Shown here piece after piece: positions 9,501-25,424 of a stretch of DNA of 25,424 nucleotides (its first letter is position 1; each line of letters opens with the position of its first letter). The DNA is from Purshia tridentata. Lineage: Eukaryota; Streptophyta; Magnoliopsida; Rosales; Rosaceae. Below the pieces are notes generated by a model, which saw only the letters and a list, made by a program, of their open reading frames with translations, was not told the origin of the DNA and did not search any database. The stretch covers positions 1 to 25,424 of the forward strand of contig QANT01004029.1 in assembly GCA_003254885.1 (NCBI GenBank). Reading direction: 5' to 3'. The translations under genes were made by a program, and so were the position numbers.

Positions 9501-10913
9501 AAGGTTGACATACTGCCTATCCCGGAAAAAAAAAGGTTAACTTACTGGAAAGATCTCCAAATGTGCAGGCCATGTTGACAACTTTTTCTTTCCAGGACGA
9601 ACAGTTTTCACCACACGATCACAGCGCACTAGAAGATTCTTTCTCAGTAAAACATCGGCAATATCTTCAGCTTCTAGGGTCCTATCTGATTCTAGAATAT
9701 CTTTGAGCTCAGGATGATTTCTCAAAAAGCTTACAAAATCCTTCCCTCTAAAATATTCCACTCGTGTCTCCTGTAGAACAGCCCACCTTGACACCAAGTC
9801 CTTATGGTCTCTCACCTTCTCTGCAAACAACTGGAACACATCCTTCTGGGTAGCTTGTTTCTGAAAGAATATAATGTAGAACTCAGAAAACAAGGAAAGT
9901 ATAAGCTACAAAAAGGGAAACCAGTTGGCCAAAACATCTTTCCTTAAAAAGAAAAATCATAGGGCACAAATAAGCATCAACCCAGGAAATATATATTCAA
10001 GAGAAAACAAACACTTGCCACTAATTACCAAAAGTTGAGATAATTGAGTGACCGAGAGGAAGGCATAATAAGCACTCATGCATACTAAAAAAAATTAAAA
10101 TGCAACTGCAGTTTCACAAGGTAGGCAACGCCATCTAAGTCTGAAATGCAAAATATCCACAGATATAATTGTCTAAGCTTAGCTATGTTCGAAGTTGTTT
10201 GGAATTTGGCCAGGGGCTCTTTCACCATAGAAACTCAATTTTGCATGCAATGTAGAATCATCTAAGAAATCTCAAAGAGAAATAAACACTATGACAATCA
10301 CGCAATTATAACCACACCAATGGCACATCATCTATCATATATTATCAAATATTTTTCTTTCTTATAATGTAAACCAATTTATTATCTGAAATCTAGATGT
10401 TTTCCCATCACAATATAAATCTAGTATTTTGGAAGCTTGGCAATTGTACAAGGCTCATTCTTTCATCCTGAAGTAAATTCCATATTATTGAAGCTGAAAC
10501 CAGTACTAGTGATGATTTTCTCAAATGGGTAGTCTCACTGATCTCTACATTACATATTCCAAAACAATGAACATCATCGTGTTCAAAACGGTCGACTAAT
10601 CCTACCAATTTCAGCAATCGAAGAGAGCATTAAAAAAAACAATGCTTTTCACTAATATAAACATGTTATTGCACGAAGTGCAAATCAATTAGCAATTTAC
10701 ATTTAAGCATATATATACACACACACGCACACACACACACAAAATTGAATTGCATGTTTCATATATGTAAAACCCTAGATCAGGGACGAGAGAGAATCAG
10801 AGAAAAGAACAAACCCTAGGAGGAGTATCAGAGTTGGAATCCCTGCCGCCGTTTTGAATAGCGCCTGATGACCTTCGCACCCTTTTCTTCTCTGCCCCTC
10901 CTGTTCTCTTCAT
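6583..10913 (-). CDS. SEC62: Translocation protein SEC62 (ER membrane)
   Basis: Minus-strand coding exons in order are 10815-10913, 9546-9860, 8753-8954, 7022-7250 and 6583-6844: 1,107 nt, 368 aa, all GT-AG and phase-consistent. SEC62 is an ER membrane partner of the Sec61/Sec63 translocon for post-translational import, and plant SEC62 has been linked to ER-phagy. The basic N-terminus (AEKKRVRRSSGA) leads into the cytosolic Sec62 domain (RKNLLVRCDRVVKT, KKLSTWPAHLEIFP). Hydrophobic segments lie near 162-181, 186-219 and 257-270 (FYAVAAVLVILLL). GKRVWFFPNILAEEATL is the conserved plant block. The tail after 271 is acidic and polar. Length agrees with Arabidopsis SEC62 as I recall it (about 365 aa). 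The ATG at 10913 matches the plant N-terminus; an in-frame ATG at 10997 is less likely. The gene is convergent with NF-YA and functionally unrelated. Confidence 0.95.
10709..10741. repeat. AT/AC dinucleotide microsatellite in SEC62 intron 1
   Basis: A short (AT)n run continues into an (AC)n run with a single GC interruption. It sits about 75 bp from the exon 1 donor. It is a simple sequence repeat and probably length-polymorphic. Confidence 0.9.
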
Positions 10914-11010
10914 TTCTCGTCTATGCCTTTCTGCTTTTGCTTCTCTCAGTTTGCGTTTTGTTCTGAATGAATAGACAAGAAACAAAGAAAATCGCATTTA
11001 CATGATTACA

Positions 11011-11017
11011 AAATATA
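11011..11017 (-). promoter_or_regulatory. Possible SEC62 TATA-like element
   Basis: TATATTT on the minus strand lies about 100 bp upstream of the SEC62 start codon. If used, transcription would begin near 10980-10985, downstream of the alternative in-frame ATG at 10997, which supports the start at 10913. This is a weak call from composition and spacing only. Confidence 0.3.
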
Positions 11018-11139
11018 CGTTATGCTATTTGCCAAGGTAATTACATTAATAGGCCAAAAGAAATTTTATTGTAAAATTTATTTTCTATTTTTGTTTTCTT
11101 TTATTTTCGACAAATTTGCGTGTTTTTTTTTTAAGTCTA

Positions 11140-11713
11140 TTGATTAAAAAACTACTAAAATACATAAACTTTTAGTTTAGCTATCAAAATATAATCATAC
11201 TTTTAATTTACCTACGAACTGACTATTCAAAAAGTCAAGATATATAAATATGGCTTTTTAGCAAGATACCCACCTAAATTTTGACTTGATTTGCATGTTA
11301 CTATCTAAATTAAAAATTGAAGCAAGTTGTCCCCTGAATTTAGGGAGTTGTATTCAATTAGGATTTTAATAGACTTTTATAGAGTTTTTAAAAGTCATTG
11401 ATTTTGGTAGAGTTGATGGATTTTTAATAACTTTTAAAAACTCCACATGGACTTTACTAGAATTCTATATAGACTTTTATAGAGTTTTATAGATTTTTTT
11501 TTGGTTTTGTGGTTAATTCATACACTTTTTTCAATTTTATTTGTATCACAATTAATTAATTAAGTTCAACGAACAAGAATTTTGGAAGATAGTGCACCTT
11601 GATACAACAACTGAGAACTGTCATATATATACATGCTGAAGTTGAAAAGATATAGCTTTTCACTGTTTCACGCTTTAACATTCTTCATTTGGATGATTTG
11701 GGATAACATATTG
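11140..11713. repeat. Intergenic DNA with degenerate MITE-like repeat
   Basis: AT-rich DNA upstream of SEC62. The part at about 11345-11500 resembles a decayed MITE. It begins GAGTTGTATTCAATTAG, carries TAGACTTTTATAGAGTTTT twice about 100 bp apart, and contains inverted copies of GAGTTTTTAAAAGT. No target duplication or intact second terminus was found. No gene is supported. Confidence 0.4.
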
Positions 11714-11828
11714 TAGGGGTGGGCATGGTATGATATAGAACGGTATGAACCTCATACCGTTCCCATACCAGCAATTTCTAAATGGTACGGTGTGGTATGG
11801 TATGGACATTTTGAAAAATGGAACCATA
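11714..11828 (+). mobile_element. Orphan 5' terminal fragment of a hAT element
   Basis: About 115 bp starting TAGGGGTGGGCATGG are nearly identical (3 differences by eye) to the first 115 bp of the complete element at 11864. The fragment stops abruptly at GGAACCATA and has no matching 3' terminus or target duplication. A 35-bp spacer separates it from the full element. Confidence 0.8.
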
Positions 11829-11855
11829 GTAAAAGAAGCAAGCAGCTTTCCATAA

Positions 11856-11863
11856 GTTGCGAT
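11856..11863. repeat. Left target-site duplication of the hAT element
   Basis: GTTGCGAT directly precedes the 5' terminus. It is repeated exactly at 13070-13077. Eight base pairs is the diagnostic duplication length for hAT transposition. Confidence 0.88.
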
Positions 11864-13069
11864 TAGGGGTGGGCATGGTATGATATAGAACGGTATGAAT
11901 CTCATACCGTTCCCATACCAGCAATTTCGAAATGGTACGGTATGGTATGGTATGGACATTTTGAAAAATGGAACCATATCATACCGATGTTCTACGGATT
12001 CGGTATAAAACGATATGGTATGGTATGATGTCAATCTCTTAAACTTTTTTTGCCAAAACCAAAACATTCAACATGTTTTTTCAATTAAAACAACATTTAA
12101 CCACCTGCTTTTTTTAGCCAAAAGCCCAAAACAACATTTAATAATCTAAAATAGAAGTTCATATATATAATTATAATTCAAACTTGACAAATAGAATGCC
12201 CAAATTCTAATAAATTCATAATAGGCTGCAACAAAACACAAAATAGAATTCCCGAATGGTTTAGTTCAGGGTTTGGGACTCTGGAGTTAATGGTTTAGGG
12301 TATTTTAGGGTTTGGTTTGGGGTTTGAGACTTTGGAGTTCAAAATTTAGGGTATTTATGGGGTTTGGTTTGGGGTTTGGACTTTGGAGTTTAGGGTATTT
12401 TGAGGTTTGAATTCAGGTTTGAACTTTGAGGTTTGGAGTTTTTTTATTTTTTTTACATATGTTTTAAGTAGTATAGGGTATGAGATATTATAATATATGT
12501 TTTCTACTATATCTTAATTTCCTAAACCTTAGGGTATAAGATATAGTAGATACAATTTACTAATATTATACCATATCATAGTATTAGAATATGATATAAA
12601 TAAAGTATGAATTATAGTATACTATATAGTATATAGTATATACCAACTTGCCATACTATAATACAATTAATACTGTGAATTATAGTATTAGCCAATTAGG
12701 GTATAGTGTTTAGCATTAGCGTTTATGGATTAAATATTTTAGGATAAATTATATTATGATATGATATAAAATTATAAATTATTAATTAACTATGAATTAT
12801 AGTATATACCAAGTTACCATACTATATTTTTATTTAGTTTTATATAGAAATGTTAATTAAAATATTTAAATTTAAATTTAATTAATGTTCTGTATGGTAT
12901 AGTATTGGTTGGTATTGAAAGAGGGAAACCATTTCCATACCATTTAAGAATGGTACGGTATGGTTTCGGTATGGTATAAGGATCGGTATCATTTTTCGGT
13001 ATGAAACTTGACACGAAATGATATGGAATCGGTATGGAACGGTATTACGGAATGAGATGCCCACCCCTA
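11864..13069 (+). mobile_element. Non-autonomous hAT transposon, 1,206 bp
   Basis: The ends are TAGGGGTGGGCAT and its exact inverse ATGCCCACCCCTA. They are flanked by a perfect 8-bp direct repeat, GTTGCGAT, as expected for the hAT superfamily. Subterminal regions (11875-12030 and 12890-13050) are dense in GGTATGG/CCATACC and CGGTA motifs in both orientations, plausible transposase-binding repeats. The interior holds a 51-bp tandem repeat and very AT-rich DNA. No transposase-like reading frame is present, so it must be mobilised in trans. The exact duplication and intact termini suggest a fairly recent insertion. Confidence 0.88.
12262..12440 (+). repeat. 51-bp tandem repeat with telomere-like heptamers inside the hAT element
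   Basis: The GACT(C/T)TGGAG motif recurs at 12277, 12328 and 12379, exactly 51 bp apart, with a decayed further copy to about 12440. The unit is rich in AGGGTTTGGTTTGGGG. Exact TTTAGGG plant telomere heptamers occur at 12294, 12304, 12345 and 12389, but not in tandem. Confidence 0.8.
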
Positions 13070-13077
13070 GTTGCGAT
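13070..13077. repeat. Right target-site duplication of the hAT element
   Basis: GTTGCGAT is an exact copy of 11856-11863. It directly follows the 3' terminus and is followed by a short (TAGC)n tract at 13078-13100. Confidence 0.88.
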
Positions 13078-13099
13078 AGCTAGCTAGCTAGCCAGCTAG

Positions 13100-13391
13100 C
13101 TCGTTTGGTGTCTAGAATTGGATTGGAAATGATAAATGACAAATTCATGTGTATTTAAGGAAAAAAATGGAGTGTTTTTTAACTTAAAGAAGAATATAGA
13201 AAGAAAATGGCTTAGCCACAAAAGAAATATTATCCTTACTAATCCCTACCATTTTAAGGGAATTGGAAACGATAAGTTTTCTTCATAATTTATCCATCTT
13301 ATTCCCATCTTTTTTCTTTAGTAATTTCTTCTTCAAATATACGTGAATTTGTCATTTATCATTTCCAATTCAATCCTAACAATCAAACGAG
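13100..13391. mobile_element. Foldback MITE, about 292 bp
   Basis: The arms at 13100-13156 and 13335-13391 are inverted repeats of about 57 bp. They begin CTCGTTTGG and end CAAACGAG, and share GGAAATGATAAATGACAAAT; I count roughly nine mismatches. The centre is AT-rich and non-coding. This is a typical plant MITE structure. Target duplications are not evident, so the superfamily is left open. Confidence 0.72.
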
Positions 13392-13536
13392 GCCTTTATT
13401 TATTAAAAAAAAAAAAGATTGACTCAGCTATATCCAAAATAAAATTAATTTAGAAATATTTCACTTACTATTTACCTTGATCGGAAATCATGTACTTGTA
13501 GATAGCTAGCAATATCCTATCAAGGATTAAAGAAGA

Positions 13537-13787
13537 CTAGTCTCTTACAACGTGCGTTGGGCGTATCAATTGACTTTTCTAAACATTGTAATTAAAATTT
13601 TTAATAATTTATGTCTTAAAATAAAGGTTGTGGAAAAGTGGATTGCTAAAAATAAGGGTGTAATATAATTTACCCTTTTATCCTTTATTAATAAATAATA
13701 TTATCAATACTTAGTTTTTTAAATAGGGGTATTTTTGGAGTATTTGAAAGTTTAACCTTACTCCCCTTCTCCTTTTATATATATAGA
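13537..13787 (-). mobile_element. Small Helitron-like non-autonomous element
   Basis: Read on the minus strand the element begins TCTATATATATAAAAGG and ends ACGTTGTAAGAGACTAG. These are the TC start and CTAG (CTRR) end of Helitrons. It is preceded by A (13788) and followed by T (13536), the Helitron insertion preference. A short hairpin, CAACG-loop-CGTTG (13548-13559), lies 7 nt before the CTAG. No target duplication is expected. Length is 251 bp with no coding capacity. The call rests on terminal signatures only. Confidence 0.55.
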
Positions 13788-13789
13788 TA

Positions 13790-15180
13790 AAGCATGGATG
13801 TGGGTCTTCAATTGTTATTATATTCTAATGATTAATGACACTTCTTAAGGACACCAAATGATGCATATATGTTTCAATCTCTTACGAGGAGTTAAGTTAT
13901 GGTACGTAATGATGATGATTAAAGGTAATTAATGGTTTGCCAATCTTCACCACAATCCTAAGTGGTGCTCTGCCCCCTTATTAATTTTAAGTATTCACTA
14001 AACTAGATTAATTAATGTAGTTAGAAGACCTTTCATTTTATGAAAAATTATAATACTATACATTGTGCCATTGTTTCCACTCTAATAATAATAATGTAAG
14101 ACCTACCATACAATAGTGGACCACGTCAAATTTTTATTAAGAAAATTACACAATAGTGTGGAGGCAACAAATTGCAATATGAGCCGTCTTCTCTGTTACC
14201 GGAGTACATTTCTCCCCTAGTTGCGGGAAGCCGAGCCTAGTGGCCATAGATGACATGGCTCCAGACTCCCCTTGGTAGTGTTGGGGAAGATAAACTAGGG
14301 GTGAAAACCAACAAACGCTCATTATTTTAACGTTCATCTACAATATTTTGACGTAATGGACGAAATTGAAAAATGTTAGATAAAAAAAAATCGTAGACCA
14401 TTATAGAACTAGGTTATAAGTTACTGGACCGATAATGTGATTTTCTCAATTTTTATTAGAGTCCAACATAACCTCACTTGATTTTTATTAGAGTTGAGCA
14501 CAAAAAGAAGAAATAGAATCTCCCTAATTTTATAGTTCTGATAAGATCTATTCCAATTTTTAGGCAGTATGATACTGTACTCTTCGTATACTTGCAGACC
14601 TTTCTTCTCCAGAGAAGTGTCCAAACTCCAAACTGACACTCTACCTTTGTGGTTTCGAACTTTCAAGTTAAATGAAATTTAAGTGGACAAAATACTGCTT
14701 ACGTAAAACATTCTTAATAGTCAAGATGCGTATTTGAACTCCAAAAAATAAAATAAATAAAATCAGAGAGCTATCAAGATCTACATCCACTGAAAATTCA
14801 TCATGATTATTATCTTTGTTTTTCATACGATATTATACAACCACACTCGCAATAAGTCCTCATTTGACCAATTATTATGAAAAAAATGTTTTAGGCAACC
14901 AATTGTTGTATGCAAGAATTTCTCCTCAGTCACACTATTCTTCCACCATATATAGTTTCCATACAATTCGCATAATCTCCTATGCAATTGCATAATGAAT
15001 ACATACATTTCGTTTCCCAAATATAAAAGATAAAATCTTCTTTCCGAAAAAAAAAAGAAAAAAAAAGTAACAGAAGCAAGTGAAAATAATAATAATAGCT
15101 CCCTGCACTGGAGAGTGTATTTAATAATATTGACCACTGGAAGCTGATAGCCTAAAGAAGCAAGCCTTCAAAAAACTAAA
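13790..15180. other. AT-rich intergenic region
   Basis: No gene, RNA or clear transposon is seen. It contains scattered ATTAAT-rich DNA and an A-rich run near 15048-15066. A less AT-rich patch of about 150 bp at 14160-14310 carries a short minus-strand open frame of unknown origin. The left portion is downstream of the Helitron-like element, and the right edge may hold the distal 3' UTR of the kinesin gene. Confidence 0.5.
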
Positions 15181-15558
15181 GAATGAAGATTATCATTGCT
15201 TATACCAATAAATCAATACAACATGGAGAAATTCGTGCTGCCATTTCGAGCTTGTCTACATTTGCACGTCAAAATGAAAGAAAATTGACTCACCCTCAGG
15301 CAGCTACAAATCTTTCCCTTCTTAGTTTAATCAGTTACAAACACAGAGGAGCCAAAGAACAGGGATATAAACTGAAGCCTCGCTTACTTTACACAAAATT
15401 GCGTGAGGATTCAACTGGTCATATGCCCCTTATTTAGCAAGAAGAATTAGACACAGTTCTTGCCCAAGCCTATACAGCAGCATAATGAATGTGTCTGCAC
15501 ATCACTCTCACCACTTGGAGACAATAAATATATTCAAAGCAGCCTATCACATTGGCAA
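15160..15558 (-). other. Probable 3' UTR of the kinesin gene
   Basis: Sequence downstream of the TGA on the minus strand. No strong AATAAA was found at a decisive distance, so the transcript end is not defined. The plus-strand open frame at 15183-15437 has no recognisable domain and is not called. Confidence 0.35.
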
Positions 15559-23506
<7,948 letters not shown>

Positions 23507-23790
23507 CTCTAAAGTACTTGCCGATTTCACAAACGCATTGACTGATTGAAATTTGGAACCTCGACCTCACTGTGCTGCGGTGCGGTGAGTTTATGTCTGC
23601 GTGTGTCTGAGTTTCGGGGGTTGTCGTTCGTTTCAAAGTGGTTTTTTTTTTTTTTGGAGTCAGAGAGACACAGAGAGAGAGTGATGGACGCTGGGGCCCA
23701 CGGACAATAGTGAGCGGAAGAGACAGAGAGAGTCGCAGATTGGGGGGTCCCACTCGGGTTTTTAACTGAGAGGAGGCGGGAAATTACGAA
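23507..23790 (-). promoter_or_regulatory. Leader and proximal promoter of the kinesin gene
   Basis: Upstream of the ATG on the minus strand are CT-rich patches (CTCTCTCTGTGTCTCTCTG at about 23662-23680, and another near 23720), of the kind often seen near plant transcription starts. They flank a run of 15 A on the minus strand. A minimal upstream ATG frame (ATG CGT TTG TGA) lies about 30 nt before the start. No convincing TATA box was seen. Confidence 0.45.
23775..23783 (-). promoter_or_regulatory. Candidate E2F binding site
   Basis: TTTCCCGCC on the minus strand matches the E2F consensus TTTSSCGC. It lies about 270 bp upstream of the kinesin start codon, which would fit S-phase-linked expression. 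The match is direct; function is inferred. Confidence 0.4.
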
Positions 23791-25380
23791 AATATCATCG
23801 TCAGTGTATCACATTCACAGACACTGTCAACTGTAACAACTGTTTGTTTGGTATCTGGATGGGGATTGAAGCATTGAACAGCTCAACCACAAGTTTAAAC
23901 TGAAAATTGCTCAACAACTATTTTTTGATTGCTTAAACATTACAGAAAACTTATAAAGACGAATGTTTTCATAAGAAGTATATAGGATCGCAATCGAAAT
24001 TAATTTCTATGCATATTTAAGAGAGAAATAATGTAACTAACATTCTCATTCATATTCAAATATTTTTTCATTTTCATTCTTATGTATACTTTGTCATAAA
24101 TAGAAAACAGACATTTTTAGTTTTCCTACTATGGCTAGAGCCTAGAGGGTTTCAATCTTCCCATTTTTGGGGTGAATTATTTTTCCTGACATTACATTTA
24201 CAAAACATGGGAATCAAATTATTTTCTCATTCATATATCTCAAATTCACAAACTAAAAGGGATCTCAAGGTAATCAAATGATTCAAACACTTCACTATTA
24301 GGTTTATATTTAAAGATCATCCTTACAAAAATATCAATCAAATCAAAAACTAGATTTAGTTAATTTTATCATTCTAACATGAATAAAAAATTATTTTATA
24401 AAAGAAAAGATAAAAGGGAAAATCAAATAACTAATATGGGTATTTAAAATGTTTAACATAACCCAAAAAGTTGGTAGAAGTAATATATAGTTTCCACTCA
24501 TGTTTGGGCATGAATGATGATGATTATTAGGGTGTGTGAAAGAGCGTGCTTTTCATTGCTTTTCATGCAAAAGTTTGCATGCCAAATTGACAATGACTAA
24601 AAGTGGCTAAAGTTTAAGAAGTTTTAAAGGAGTACACTCACATGAAATTTGAAAGGCGACATATATTTACAACTCTGACTTTAAACCAAAAAATCTGGCT
24701 TAGATTTGGGAAAGTTCTAAAAAACAAAAAACAATAACTATGAGGTGCTTAAAGAAACAAAAAGGTTATAGATCTAAGTGAATTCAAAGAACCTAAATTT
24801 TTAATTTTCTATTAATGATGGGGACCAATATGTGGTTTGTTGTTCCCAAATTATAATTATTATATGATTAACAACAAAGGGCCAAAATGACCCACATGGC
24901 AGTTGCCACATACATTGATTTTACAATTCCAACATCTATATAAGAAAGTAGGAGACCATTAGGGGCAGCAAATCACATGGAAAGACTTACATTGTAGGTC
25001 ACCTTTGACCAATAGTGTTCCCCCCTTAAATAATTTTTCATTTTTCTTTACCTTCTGTTGGATTGGACTTTTAATTGCTTGGTTCATTAATACAATTCAA
25101 ACTGGGCTGGTCAAGTTGGGCTTCAGTGTAGCATCCCTGCAAAATAAAATTAAGCTTTTTAATTTTAATATTCAAACTATACATTGACAGAGAAGAACTA
25201 TGGGAACAAAGCACAATAAGCAAAGAGTACAAAGTTCATTTTATATAGATTTAGTAGTTCAATGTAATTGTTAAAATATAAATAATTTCCTTTCAAATTC
25301 TTAAAAGTGATTATATGGGGAACATGCTTTATTTTATACAAATTATTATTTTTTAGAACATAAATATAAATTTGAGAGAA
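23791..25380. other. AT-rich intergenic region to the right of the kinesin gene
   Basis: No gene is supported. It contains MYB-like AACTGT/CAACTG motifs near 23828-23845, AT-rich low-complexity DNA, and an isolated CTATATAAG at about 24937 that could be a chance TATA match. The open frame at 25005-25187 has no recognisable domain. Confidence 0.5.
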
Positions 25381-25424
25381 TTTTAAATACCCCCTGAGGT
25401 TTGAGCTTATTTCATCCAGACCCC
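25381..25424. repeat. Edge of a probable dispersed repeat
   Basis: The last 40 bases contain TACCCCCTGAGGTTTGAG and a CCAGACCCC end. This resembles termini of common dispersed repeats in plant genomes. It is cut by the window end, so neither type nor extent can be determined. Confidence 0.3.

Noticed and set aside
11675..12067. 130-codon minus-strand frame with internal repetition (FRNCWYGNGMRF)
   Set aside because: The repetition is simply the orphan hAT end and the full hAT 5' end translated antisense; it is not a repeat protein or transposase.
12290..12400. Interstitial telomere
   Set aside because: Four TTTAGGG heptamers occur but they are separated inside a 51-bp repeat and not tandem, so this is not telomeric array DNA.
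13078..13100. (TAGC)n tract as a recombination or attachment site
   Set aside because: It is a short simple repeat beside a hAT duplication, and nothing indicates site-specific recombination.
15183..15437. 84-codon plus-strand frame antisense to the kinesin 3' end
   Set aside because: It has no domain, lies in the probable 3' UTR of a minus-strand gene and shows no promoter signals.

Overview
This window is nuclear DNA from a flowering plant, most likely a eudicot and possibly a woody rosid. The basis is three spliced plant genes with GT-AG, T-rich introns, an angiosperm miR169 target site and plant-type non-autonomous transposons. The species cannot be fixed from the sequence. No bacterial, organellar or viral gene was found.

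Layout, left to right. (1) 1-780: promoter DNA with a cluster of seven TGGGCY site II motifs (28-202), three G-boxes, CCAAT boxes, a near-perfect inverted repeat and a TATA box. (2) About 780-5950, plus strand: an NF-YA transcription-factor gene. It has a non-coding first exon carrying a 14-codon uORF, a 1.05-kb leader intron, five coding exons (346 aa) and a miR169 site in the 3' UTR. (3) About 6470-10985, minus strand: SEC62, an ER protein-translocation and ER-phagy factor, with five coding exons (368 aa), convergent to NF-YA. (4) About 11000-15500: intergenic, transposon-rich. It holds a degenerate MITE, an orphan 5' end of a hAT element, a complete 1,206-bp non-autonomous hAT element with an exact 8-bp target duplication, a foldback MITE and a small Helitron-like element. 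(5) 15559-23506, minus strand: an armadillo-repeat kinesin of the ungrouped KIN-U/ARK type, with 19 coding exons (900 aa) in the order motor, coiled coil, ARM repeats. (6) 23507-25424: its leader and promoter with a candidate E2F site, then AT-rich intergenic DNA. A fragment at the right edge looks like a dispersed repeat.

The three genes do not form a functional unit; this is ordinary syntenic plant gene space. All exon chains were assembled by hand from homology and splice consensus. They are phase-consistent: every chain sums to a whole number of codons and ends in one stop. I saw no evidence of an undescribed system. The most informative non-routine items are the hAT element with its orphan twin end, the Helitron-like element, the layered post-transcriptional control signals on NF-YA (uORF, leader intron, miR169), and the one-ARM-repeat-per-exon structure of the kinesin gene.
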